DNA from: Cardinalis cardinalis | Taxonomy: Eukaryota > Chordata > Aves > Passeriformes > Cardinalidae | Reading direction: 5' to 3' | Assembly: GCA_014549065.1 (NCBI GenBank) | Contig: JACDOX010000023.1 | Span: forward strand, 6,412,901 to 6,476,900 | DNA: 64,000 nt | Part shown: positions 11,901 to 22,044 of the stretch, one piece after another | Position numbering within the stretch: the first letter of the stretch is position 1 | Layout: every line of letters starts with the position of its first letter | Translations under genes and position numbers: made by a program | The notes under the pieces: generated by a model | The model's database searches: none | Told to the model about the DNA's origin: nothing | What the model saw: the letters and a program-made list of their open reading frames with translations, nothing else

Positions 11901-14839
11901 TTTTTATAGGATGGGACAACAATTTTAGTTTTGTGACTGGCAATCCAGTCATTTCTTATGAGGAAATCTCTAATAGGATTCCTGAGGTGCACAAAAGCTT
12001 AGTCATGTGGAAAATTTACAGGTGCAGCTGTGACTTTTAAGCAGTTGTATGGGAATATCTGCTACAACAAAAAGGTGATCTGCAGAGACTTAGGTAAAAA
12101 TCCCATTGATGCCAATGTCTGTTGACAAGAGTCAGAGTTTTGCTTCTTTCTGGAATGGAAAGCTTCATACGGCCCAAGAACAAACCAAGAGAGATGGCTG
12201 TGGGCTGGAAGGTAGACCAGGGAGGGGTGAGATCCAGGAGAGCCACCCAAGCAAGGATGTAGGCACTTCTTTTATCACCTGGATTGCTATGGCTCTGGTA
12301 TTTCTGCAAAGCAAAATACTTTCTACTATACAAATTCCAACATGAAGTTTGTGTGCAAATGCTTCAGCCGCCACGTGGCCCCTGTAAGATTAATTATAGA
12401 AGATCTCTGGGACCATCAGGGTTAAGCAGCAAGATCGAGTAGGGAGTGTAGAAAAAGGGAGTTCAGCAATGGCATCTAGAGAGAGGGTCTGCGAACACCT
12501 GCTTCAGAGAGTTGACACCACATGGACACTTTCTTCTCAGAGAGCAGCAAAAGAAATCTGGGCAGCTCTCTGAGGAACAGATGCAGCACCAAAGTCCAAA
12601 CAGGATGGTCCAGGGGATGCCTTAAAGGCAGAAGGTGATGGGAGTCATGATGGTATAGGTGTATTTAACAGCAATACAAAAATTTAAAACCTAATGCCTT
12701 ACCCCACACTGTTTTCCCCAAAGAAAGAGGAGGGATAAAACAAAAAGGCTTGGACACATCACTTTATACACTTGTGGACAGAGCTCAGATACTCTGGTTA
12801 TTAGTACATGATAAAATTCAATTAAAAAACACATGAGACTATGGGAAAAGAATGGGAGGAAAAACTAATGGGCCAGAAGAACAATAAACTGGCAGATGGG
12901 AGGTCCCAGCTCAAGAAGAATTTGAAGGAATGGAGAGATGTATTCTTGGAAGAGGAAGGGTACCTCAGGTAGCTGACATACTGAGTTTCCAGGAAAGAGG
13001 GGAGAGTATTAATGACAGCGCAGCTGACGGTTTCAGCAGCTACCAACGAAATGATTTGCCCTTCTTTTTCAGCTGAAGAGGTGACAGTGTGGATATGGCA
13101 GCTGATTTACATACATCATCATAACTTCCATAGGAATATCAGATTTCTTTATAAGGACTTGTAGTACCAGCTTTGCAGGTCAGTGTCAATGTCTAACAGA
13201 GCCACTGGAGACAAAGAGGAAGATCCAGAGAGGCACTGAGGTGCCTGAAACAGGGCTTAACCTGAATTTAATTGCCTAATTATAAAAAGATTCCAAAATC
13301 CCCTGCTTCAGTAACTGTAAATGCATCAGGGCTAACATTTATGNCCACAAAGACCAGTGGAAATCAATTGCTGCTACCCTGGCAGCCCTGTCACCTCTCT
13401 GGGCTCACTCCTCTGCGATCCCGATCCAGGTCTCTCAACACTGCCTGTGTCGTGAAGGGGCCCAGACCCAAAGGTGAGCTTGGGCTTCTCTGATCACATG
13501 CCAGGAGTGCCCTCTTTCCTCAGCCCTGCTTTTTGCCAGTGCCTCTCCAATATGAAATAGCCAGGTTCTGCCATAACAGCACACTAGCTTCTGTGCAAGG
13601 CATCTGTCCTGAACCAGCCAGCCGACTGCACAGGCACAAACTCTGCTTTGGTTCAGTCCACAGAAGAAAGGGATTTTTTTATTTTTTAGGGATTGCCACA
13701 CACTAAACTGAAGTACATAAGGTGACCAAAGAGATAACTGCATATTGCCCCAGAGTTTCATTTCAGTTTGGGTGATGTTAGCACACCAAATACAAAACTG
13801 TTTGCAGGATTGGGCCCTGAGTGTACGCCAACCCTTGCCCAGCATGAGGAACAAGGAACAGGCACCAAGAAAGCTCCAGAACAGCAATTTCCAAGCTTAA
13901 GCCAGGTTTAGTAATACATCAAGGCTTTAGAACATATAAAACAATNAAGGGACCAGCATGGTGTTTGATATTCTTTCCAGTCTGACTTTAATATTTTCTC
14001 ACCATTTGCAGATGTCCCATCTATTTATGACNTCCTTTATGGCATGTAGATTTTGTTACAACAAAAATTCAGGTTGTGGATTTTTGCCAGTGGCAAGCTG
14101 ATGTTGCTCAGAGCAGCATTAAAATGCTATCATGCTGCTAGATTAAGCAACCTATTTTCTCTACTAGCACAGACTGTACTTTAGTTTCGTCCTTACACCT
14201 ACCGAATTGCTGTTTCTTGCAACATTTCCCTTTGAAGGTAGTTGTCAATCTCCAAACCAATGCTATTTTCACCAAATGAAAGAGAAGTTTGTAAAGGAGT
14301 ANAATAAAAGTAGGAGCTGGACTTCTTTGCAAGAGTCTTTTTCTATTTCAAAAAAATTACTAGGGAAAAAAAAAGCAATAAGGAAAAAACCAGTGAGTTG
14401 TATTCCTTCTCTGCTTTTAAGCAGGACTCCTACCAGGTGACTCACAAGATATTGCCACATGTGTTAATATGAAACAGGTTTTATAGAATAAGTAGCTGTG
14501 GTATGTACCCTGTACATATACCTGGTCCTAAACCTGCTGACATAACAACACCTAATGATTTAACTCCCTTTGCTCCAAANTTTTAAGCTTCTTTTGAAAA
14601 TCTCTCATCCCTCACCTCTTCTTTGCCCTTTGTTCAATTCGGGGCATTTTCATCTGCAGTTCTTTAAAGGGAATAGTCTGTGATGGGGACAATGAGACCA
14701 GAAACAGGTACAGTCCAATGCAGACACAGGCATTTCAGCTAGGACACTTCTAGGACTTTAACAGAAATACTAAATAGGCTGGAGAAATAATAATAAAAAA
14801 AACCCGCAAAAAGACATCAAACTACAAGAAACCAGTCAT
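8901..14839. other. Non-coding stretch, no supported gene
   Basis: Starts with a T-rich run at about 8919-8934. A 150-codon minus-strand open frame at 13435-13887 is the longest here; it is rich in Trp and Cys with no domain or homolog I recognise, and I treat it as chance. At 12086-12150 a short segment reads like CCCATTGATGCCAATG, possibly a very old amniote repeat fragment, too short to call. Ambiguous bases are at 9623, 10511, 13344, 13946, 14032, 14302 and 14580. Confidence 0.55.
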
Positions 14840-15065
14840 ATCGATTAGCTGATTCGTTTGCCAGTGAGTGATTAGTCAGAAAGACTGGAATTAGTCAGTG
14901 AAGCCCTGTCTCCCATGAATAAAATGTGGGGAGGACACCCTTTCCCACCCTCGGTGACAGATGATATCTGTTTTCTCCTTCGAGTTTGAATTTAAGAGCC
15001 ACTGAAGCTCAGCAAGAGTATATTCTGGCTCAAATGAGCTGAAAATTGCATTCAATTTGAATTTC
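14840..15065. promoter_or_regulatory. Candidate conserved non-coding element
   Basis: This stretch has an enhancer-like texture: paired GATTAGC/TTAGTCAG sites (14844-14897), a TGACAGATGATATC site near 14955, and the near-palindrome ATTCAATTTGAAT near 15051. No frame is coding. Function is inferred from motif density only; conservation was not tested. Confidence 0.22.
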
Positions 15066-15070
15066 AAAAC

Positions 15071-15110
15071 GAGAGGAGAGGGAGGAATGGGGGGAGAGGG
15101 AGGGAGCGAG
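15071..15110 (+). repeat. Purine-rich G tract with quadruplex motif
   Basis: A nearly pure purine run. Within 15080-15104 there are four G runs of three or more with linkers of 6, 3 and 1 bases, which meets the usual G3+N1-7 intramolecular quadruplex pattern on the plus strand. No gene context shows what it would act on. Confidence 0.6.
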
Positions 15111-17209
15111 CTCAGCAGGACCCATCACGCCAGGTCCCTCTTGCAGCAGGTCCAGCTGCACCCAGGCAGGCTGCAGAGCTGAAACGCAGGGCATGATGCA
15201 AAGGAAAGAGCATTGCTGGACAACAGCCCAGTTCCAGTTTAAAAATAAACGTTTTGCTGTCAGGATCAAAGCAAACTCTGCTTTTATGTATATTACAAGC
15301 TGTATGTTCAGAAGAAAAAGATTCTTCTGGTTACTTGAGGGGAGAGAGGCATTGGGAAGTAGAGCTGGCCAGAGGGAGGGGTGGGTACCCAGCTTTCCCC
15401 CTAGAAAATCCTCAATTCAGACTAATCTGAAAGTACTTGCCATCCCCTAGCACAGAGCATACACACTGAATGTATGCACTGAATTCTCCTTAATGTAAGG
15501 TTCATTTAAGGTTATATTTTTTAGCATGGGGTAACATTTAATTTATGTCTTTGTGGGTGAAGGGATTATTTCCCCTTCCCTTTGTGCATTAAATTTATAG
15601 TTATATCTGATGACACTGAAAGAAATGGAGTTATGCCTGCAACCCAAATATATCCTGTAATTAGATGGCATGATAAGTGTTGGTCTCTTTAATGCAACTG
15701 ATAATGTCCAATAGCCAATATAAAAATGATATCATACCAAATCAAAAGATTCTTCAGCAAATTTCTTACAAACTTCAGTGTGCAATTTGACCCAAGGGTC
15801 TGGAGTAGTAATAAAATAATTACAATTAATCATGAGAAATAATTAATAACTTAAGGATTAAAATGTGTCCATTTATACATCCAGGATCAGCATTTTCAAT
15901 GTACCCTTGAGAGGCTTTTAGCTTCTCTTCCTAAACAGAATGCTTGCAGTAGCATTTAGAACTGGAGAGTTCAGCTATCAGAAACTGGCTACTAATTTGG
16001 CTCATGGTATTTTTTATATGGCATTATGTTCACAGATAGAAGGGTCCCTATTACACCAATAACCCCCTCATATCCTCTGATGCAGCTGATATTTCAAAAC
16101 ACAATGTTTTTATCACAAGCTTTCCCTATTTTTCCCAACTGTTTTTTGCATTGATAAATCAGTAAATTGCCAGCTCTACACACGNAGATAATGTGAGTCA
16201 GGATTCAAATCCAAAAGAAAAAAAAAAAAACAGAACAAAACACGAGGTCAATTTTTCTGGCCATTGCATTAAATAAAAGCTCCCAAGCAACACAGTCAAG
16301 CCCACATTATTAGATATACCTTGGTATGCTGTGCCTTCAGCAAGGCTTAGATTTCCCTCTATGGCTAAAGATTGTATTAACACCCAAAGTGAGCTAGTGC
16401 TGGTTTTAAGCTTTTCCCATCACCACAGTAACCTGTTCTTAACCTGTTCTTTTGGCAGATAAAGAGACAACTGGAACATCTCTAAATCCTGTTTGCAAAC
16501 TTTGCATCACAGAGAAGTTTCCAAGTACTGCAGCCACTTGGACAAAAATGTGTAAGCACTCACGACCACTTGAAAAAGGCCCTCCACCTCATTGTGCACC
16601 ACACTGTTCAGAGGAACTACTCAGAGTACAGGGTACTTTGCAGATATCCAAATATGCAATTGTATGCCTCACTCCAGAAGGCATTTTTAGATGTTATTGT
16701 TTCAAGTTTCATTCTTCCATTGCCTTCTTTCTGCTTTGATTTTAACTCTGCAGAAATACTGATCTCCCATCTTGTTGCCCCCTCATATGCTCTGGTTTCC
16801 CTAAATACACACCCCAGAGGTTCATTTCTGGAGGGGAAGAGAAGAAATACACAGACCTGTCTCCATCACTCCATTTCTCAAAGAGAGCTTTCTCTGTAAA
16901 TCAGATTATCTGCCATGCTTACTTTACAATACTTACTTTACTCACTTTACAGGAGGGAGAACAATAAATATGCAAAATACATGGCACATTCCTGACAGAT
17001 CNATCTTCATACAGGAGCTTCCAGATCTAACACTACTACTAAGAAACAATAAGGGTATTTGCCTGATGACAGCATTGCACTAAGCAGCACCATGGCTTCC
17101 AGACCAGAGCCAAGCCACGTCCAGTCCGCTCTGGTCCATCTGCACCTACTCATGTGGACATGGCCCTGATGGTGCTCTGCTCCTCCAGCTGGGAAGGCCC
17201 TGCCTGATC
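15111..17209. other. Non-coding stretch with AT-rich part
   Basis: 15480-15860 is strongly AT-rich with many TAAT/ATTA cores (for example around 15658 and 15820) and could hold regulatory sequence. The direct repeat noted at 16429-16450 lies here. 16917-16953 has three imperfect copies of a CTTACTTTAC-like decamer. No gene or RNA was recognised. Confidence 0.5.
16429..16450 (+). repeat. Two perfect 11-bp tandem copies
   Basis: The unit TAACCTGTTCT occurs twice head to tail. It is directly followed by TTGGCAG, which makes the segment look like a polypyrimidine tract plus splice acceptor. No matching exon or donor was seen downstream. Confidence 0.8.
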
Positions 17210-17292
17210 CCGTGATGGCTGTGGGCGCTCAAACTGCTCCGCGGCCGCTGGAGCGCCGTTAGCAGGCAGCGAGGAACGCCGGGCCAGCGTGG
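17210..17292. promoter_or_regulatory. Short CpG cluster with NotI site
   Basis: About eleven CpG dinucleotides lie in roughly 80 bases, in sequence otherwise nearly free of CpG. It includes the octamer GCGGCCGC at 17241-17248. It is too short for a standard CpG island. Such a patch can mark an unmethylated regulatory site or a small promoter, but I see no TATA box, initiator or downstream transcript. Confidence 0.4.
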
Positions 17293-18206
17293 GTGACAAG
17301 CATGGCAACAGAGGAAATACTTGGCAATTTCTCCAAGGTATTGGACACTAGAGCAGTTTCGCTGAATGGCATGCATGCCCACATATGGCTGCAAGGTCAA
17401 GAAGACCTTATGTTATCTACTAGGTGAGTGCTGGTTTCATGCACTAAAATATTGTATCAAGATGTGACCTGCAGGAGGACTTGCCTGCTTGGAAAAAAAA
17501 ATTAAAGTTCCCTATTTTTTTTTCTATCAGTCCCTTTTACAGTTGAACATCACTTATTCAATGTTGCATAATTAACATTATGAAACATGGACATACCTCA
17601 CAAAGAAAACCTAAGAGGGATAACAATTTCACACAGAAGCCACCTTCTGAAACTTTTCTTCAGTCTTTTAACTCACTGCTATCAAAACTGGGGAGGCATG
17701 AAGCCATGGACTGCAAACCAGAGTATGAATGCAAAACTCACTAGATGTAAACTCTGCCAACTGTTTTCTCCTATGCAGTATTTTACACCAAAAATGTTTT
17801 TACTGCAGCAATATTTGGTGTAAGAACATCCTGCCTCTCAAAGACAAGACAAAAAAAGGAGAAAAATAATGCTGGGTTTTCTTGTTGTTAATTTGGACCA
17901 CACTGATTTTTGAATAATTTAAAAGGTAAATTATAAAGGGTGTATCTTTATAGATGACATCACAGAGCTTTGGCAAATCCATGCTGTCCAGGAAAATGAC
18001 TTATTCCATGGAAGCAACACTACTCTCAGAGATGGCATGCCAAAACCTGCAAACANCCACCACTGTGGAAAACACTGACCCAGGGGTGCCCTGAGGACAT
18101 CCCTAGTGAAGAGGAGTGGGATCCACACAAGTCTCCCCACTGCCTCTCTTGGTACCAATCCCAAACTCAAATCGTTAAGGNCCATCCCTAGTTGTCATGG
18201 CACAAG
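17293..18206. other. Non-coding stretch, no supported gene
   Basis: AT-rich sequence without a named repeat. Several overlapping short open frames (60-84 codons) have no domain. Ambiguous bases are at 18056 and 18181. Confidence 0.55.
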
Positions 18207-18349
18207 GTTGCCGATGATTTATTAAGAGCTCTTAGCTCCATCAGACAGTTTACAATTAACAGCTTCTCCTTTTCTTAAATATAAATAAATACATAAATGA
18301 AATCAGAGCTGCTAAGTGCTGGGTGTACCCAAATGACATCATCGGCAAC
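18207..18349. repeat. 12-bp inverted repeat enclosing a palindrome
   Basis: GTTGCCGATGAT at 18207-18218 is the exact reverse complement of ATCATCGGCAAC at 18338-18349, with 119 bases between them. Just inside the left arm, 18223-18234 reads TAAGAGCTCTTA, a perfect 12-bp palindrome. The right arm overlaps a CRE/AP-1-like TGACATCA (18334-18341). Long loops of this kind occur by chance about once per 64 kb, so a role is unproven. Confidence 0.75.
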
Positions 18350-18380
18350 TGCCAGTCACCCAGGCTACAAAAATAAATAA

Positions 18381-18416
18381 GGGATGGGGGCGGGGGGAGC
18401 AGAGGGAGAGGCAGGG
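18381..18416 (+). repeat. G-rich tract with quadruplex motif
   Basis: Four G runs of three or more lie within 18381-18406 (linkers 2, 1 and 6 bases), and a fifth GGG follows. This meets the G3+N1-7 quadruplex rule on the plus strand. It lies 31 bases after the inverted repeat and about 1 kb before the CpG-island-like patch, which is why the 18.2-19.7 kb interval stands out. Confidence 0.65.
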
Positions 18417-19469
18417 TATTTACTCAATCAGTACCTATTTTTGAATTTCCTTCAAGCTGGCTTGGACCAAGAGCCATCAATTATTTAAAAGAAGTAACAT
18501 GATGCTTCCTTTGTTGAGGCAAATCTGCAAGCAGACCCCAAGAGAGAATAAAAAATGAATTAGGCAGAATTTATTAGTGCGCTTGAAGAAAACAGATTCA
18601 GCTATCAGAGCTGACTGTTCTTTTAAAAATAGTGTATTTCTGCCCATGAACAACAGTTTCTGTCTTTCTCCCTTACCCCAACAGATCCTCAATAATCTCA
18701 CCTCTCCCCTCTCCCTTATGCTGTCTTTTTTCTTTTTCAAGAGGGCATAACACTGAAAGAAGCATCAATCATTCCTTAAACTTCTTTCTTCTTTTCTGAC
18801 TTGACTTGATGTATNGTCTTCATTTAAATTACAAATATACTAATCTAAAACACTGTTTACCAAGCAGCATATTAAATGAAAGATGCAAGAAATTGCATCA
18901 CTCACATTTTAAAAATGACTTTAGACTCAGGGACACATNAAAACAATGAGACAGGATGATCTGCCTTAGTTGCTATATTTCAATCCTAGCAAATAAGATT
19001 TGGTTCCAGTGGTTTTCTGCTCAGGACACTGCTAACCCCCAGTCAAACACACCCTGCCCAAACCAGTACAAAACCTCCTCCTTGGCACATGTTGGTTGGG
19101 GTTTCTGCAATGCTCCAGGGATGCGTGGAGACCAGGGTCTCGGTCCTTGGGCCTGCACCTGGTCAGACTCTGAGTTCACACCTGAGAGAGTCCCTCCAGG
19201 GCTGCGAGCAGGAGTCTGGCCATGCCAGAGGCTGCGGCACCGACAGAAAGCGAGCAGAGGCTGATTCCAACCCAAGAGACAGCACTCGGCTGCAGGAACT
19301 GTAACAGCAAAGGGAACACTTGCGGGACAAAAAAACCCAAAAAAACACTGCCTTCATTCAAAGGCTCCCTGCTTCATCCTTCACACCAGGGAAACGATGC
19401 ATTTAGATCATTCTGGGTGACCTTTTGTGGCGTCCAGCAGCTGGAGAGGGCAAATGCCNCTTTAGGAAA
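18417..19469. other. Non-coding stretch, GC rising towards its end
   Basis: AT-rich at first, then GC-richer from about 19090. Several frames on both strands open at once around 19090-19300, the usual effect of high GC rather than coding. Ambiguous bases are at 18815, 18939 and 19459. Confidence 0.5.
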
Positions 19470-19695
19470 ACACGGAGCTCTCTTGCGCGTGATCGCAGCG
19501 GGGCGGAGAGGCTCAGCCTCCCCCGGGGCTGGGGCTCCTTCCCCGAGGCCTCNGGTGGTCGCCAGCAGCTGGGGGCCTGAGCTGAGACACCCTCGCTTGC
19601 CCCTCTTCCCTTTGGAGGAGCTGGAGCGAAGGTTCTGGCACTGCCCTCAGCACAGGGAGAATGCAGGGCGGTCGCGGTTTGGCAGGGATGAGCCT
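19470..19695. promoter_or_regulatory. Small CpG-island-like patch
   Basis: By eye this stretch has about 64% G+C and around 16 CpGs in 225 bases, giving an observed/expected ratio near 0.65. That is borderline for the classical island definition. It stands out against AT-rich, CpG-poor flanks. It could be a promoter of an unannotated non-coding transcript, an enhancer CpG patch, or a GC-biased conversion spot. No TATA box or clear start site is visible. The estimate was made by hand and should be recomputed. Confidence 0.45.
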
Positions 19696-20039
19696 CGGGA
19701 ATCAGGTTTTAGGCTGGCTCCTTCTCCCCCTGCTCCAACCCCAAAACCAAACAAAGGTCATCATTTACTAGTTCCTCTGCTGGTAGGGTGTGATTTAAAA
19801 CTGTGCTTAGTCCAAAAGCCAAGAAAGTTTGGTAAGAACTGTAACATGGCCTCAAGGAGTATTTTCTCATGTCAAAGAAATCACTGGAACATTATTTATC
19901 AGCATGAGCCTGAGAGAAACTATAAACCTTTGGAAACAGGGACCATTACATGCCAGATATGTTTGTGTTTCCTCAGATCCACTCAGAGAGGGACCTTCTC
20001 ACACATATGGTCTCATGTCACTATAATGTGGATCATGAA

Positions 20040-20645
20040 TTATAGACTCATAAATTAGTTTGGGTTGGAAGGGACATTTAAAAGTCATTGAGTCCAACCC
20101 CTCTGCAATGAGCAGGGACATCTTCAACCAGATCAAGTTGCTCACAGTCTCATCCAATCTGACCTTGAATGTTTTCAAGGATGGGGCATGACCACCTCTC
20201 TGGGCAACTCATTCCAGTGTTTTACTGCCCACATTGCAAAAACTTTATTATTTGTATCTCATCTAAATGGACCCTCTTTTAGTTTTAAGCCATTACTCCT
20301 TGTCCTATCACACCCCACCCTGCTAAGAGATCTGTCTATCTTCTTTAAAGGCCCCCTTTAGTACTGAAATGTGCTGTAAGATCTCCCTGGAGTTTCCTCT
20401 TCTCCAGGCTGAACAACCACAACTCTCTCATCTTGTCCTCACAGGAGAGNTGCTCCAGATCCCTGATCATTTCTGTGGCTCTTCTCTGGACTCACTCCAG
20501 CAGGTCCATGTCTTTCCTACGTTGAGGACCCCAGAGCTGAATGCAGTACTACAAGTGGGGCAGAATCCTCACCCTTGCCCTTCCAGCCACGCTGCCCTGG
20601 ATACAGCCCAGGATGCAGCTGGCATTCTGGGCCGCAAGCAATGCA
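20040..20645 (-). mobile_element. CR1 LINE, 5'-truncated copy
   Basis: This is the 3' part of a chicken-repeat-1 family non-LTR retrotransposon, read on the minus strand. The plus strand begins with degraded copies of the terminal 8-bp tail (near 20042-20055). The hallmark GGGTTGGAAGGGAC follows (about 20065), then the complement of the reverse-transcriptase C-terminal coding end (about 20130-20640). Only about 600 of the usual roughly 4.5 kb remain, which is typical of CR1 because reverse transcription usually stops early. The frame is broken by substitutions and includes an N at 20450, so it is a dead copy. CR1 inserts without clear target duplications, and none is seen. It is the only confident CR1 in the window and the main reason to call the genome avian. 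Confidence 0.93.
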
Positions 20646-21990
20646 CCAAAGAGGCTGAGAGCTTGAATACAAGATTGCTGGCTGTCATGCTACTCTTTTA
20701 CAATTAGTAACGAGAGAGAATGAAAACAATGAGAAATACTTAAGCAGTTCTATAGAGGATTTTTTTCAAAGGAAAATATCTACAATTAGCAGGGGTTGGC
20801 GCTGACCACAGGGCACAGCACTAAGCCCAGCTTATCCCACTGGGTGCTAGCAGTGGTACCACAGCAGCCCCTGCTTCTCCCCATTTCCCACCCTGTGTTC
20901 CACAGCAGCCTCAGCACTGGCTGCAGTGGCTCACTGTGAATGGCCTGGTCTTGCTGGTGAGCAAGAGTCTACACAAAAGCAGTTCCTTGTTCCTCAGACA
21001 TTCATGGAACCCACTGCACTGACACTGGCTCACCCAGTGCCCATGCGGTGCCCTGCAGGGATGCCCCAGCCTTCTGAGGGAACAAAGGTGCTCTAGGACC
21101 TGCTCTTCTCCAAAGGCATTGCTTTCAGGCTACTCTCTAAAAACCAGAACAATCTATTCCAAACCCGTGAGTTCACAATATCCCCACTGGCTTCTGATCT
21201 CACAGATTAATCCAGGATCTCTGTTGGCCTTTCACTAACCCAGATATGATTATGCATCATAAATCTAAATACATTCATGAATTTGCCTTTGAATAAATAT
21301 TTTAAGGGTAGTATCAAGTTTCACAGTGTTCTGCTTTCATACATAGCAGCCTTCCTTTTTAACCTCAGATGCCTTACTTAGGCAGAAGAAAGAAAGAACT
21401 GCAAAGACCTAACTCAAGTGAATGAGAAAGCTGACACCAGGAGGTGCCAATACAACATCATTCCACTTCTCCTCCTCACCTCTTCCTCTCTGGATGGTAA
21501 CCACAAGATCCTGAATGCCAAACTTTGGAAAATATCCTTGCAGAGGTAGCATCTGCTCCCTTGGCATACTTCTTGAGCAGTTGTATGGGCAGCTTTAGGT
21601 TTGTCCAAGTCTATCATATGACAAGAGTGCAGATGGGTTGCCTTGGATGGTTTGTCTTCCCAGATGCCATTTTCCTTTTATTAAGACTTTATTCTAAGGA
21701 AAAACTGTATGTGAAAGGTTGTATGTGCACACAATTTCACACCAGCAAGGGGTTTTCTCTAGCCTCTGTCTAGACTTTTTACTAGCATTTAGCTGGGATT
21801 CCTGCAAGGCCCCTGACTTTTACTGAAGTCAGTATGTGGCATCAAGCAGATTAGGCCCTTACTGTGTGGATGTGCATTTCAACCAGCTATTCTTCCACAC
21901 GCCATAACTTATCCCATCTGTGTTGATCTTTCTTCACAAATTAGCACCTGAGTCCTCAGAATATTAGACGTGCAGGAAAGCTGCTCATTT
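20646..21990. other. Non-coding stretch beside CR1
   Basis: 20780-21120 is moderately GC-rich and lacks known repeat landmarks. At 21815-21866 a segment with TACTGAAGTCAGTATG and ATTAGGCCCTT recalls the old amniote repeat pieces seen elsewhere in the window, but the match is weak. No gene was seen. Confidence 0.5.
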
Positions 21991-22040
21991 CGAATTAAGT
22001 TCTGCTCCCCCTGAAATCAATGGGAGTTTTGCCATTTATT
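21991..22040 (+). mobile_element. Ancient amniote repeat fragment
   Basis: Contains TGCTCCCCCTGAAATCAATG and then GGGAGTTTTGCCATTTA. This closely follows a motif common in reptile and bird genomes, in which CATTGACTTCAATGGGAG is followed by TTTGCCATTGAC. I know it as a recurring old, MITE-like interspersed repeat but cannot name the family with certainty. Only a few tens of bases remain. Confidence 0.4.
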
Positions 22041-22044
22041 CATC

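Noticed and set aside
13435..13887. 150-codon minus-strand open frame
   Set aside because: No domain, no repeat structure, odd Trp/Cys-rich composition, no splice or promoter context. Consistent with chance in 64 kb.
20369..20707. 112-codon plus-strand open frame
   Set aside because: It is the antisense of the CR1 3' region and is explained by that repeat.
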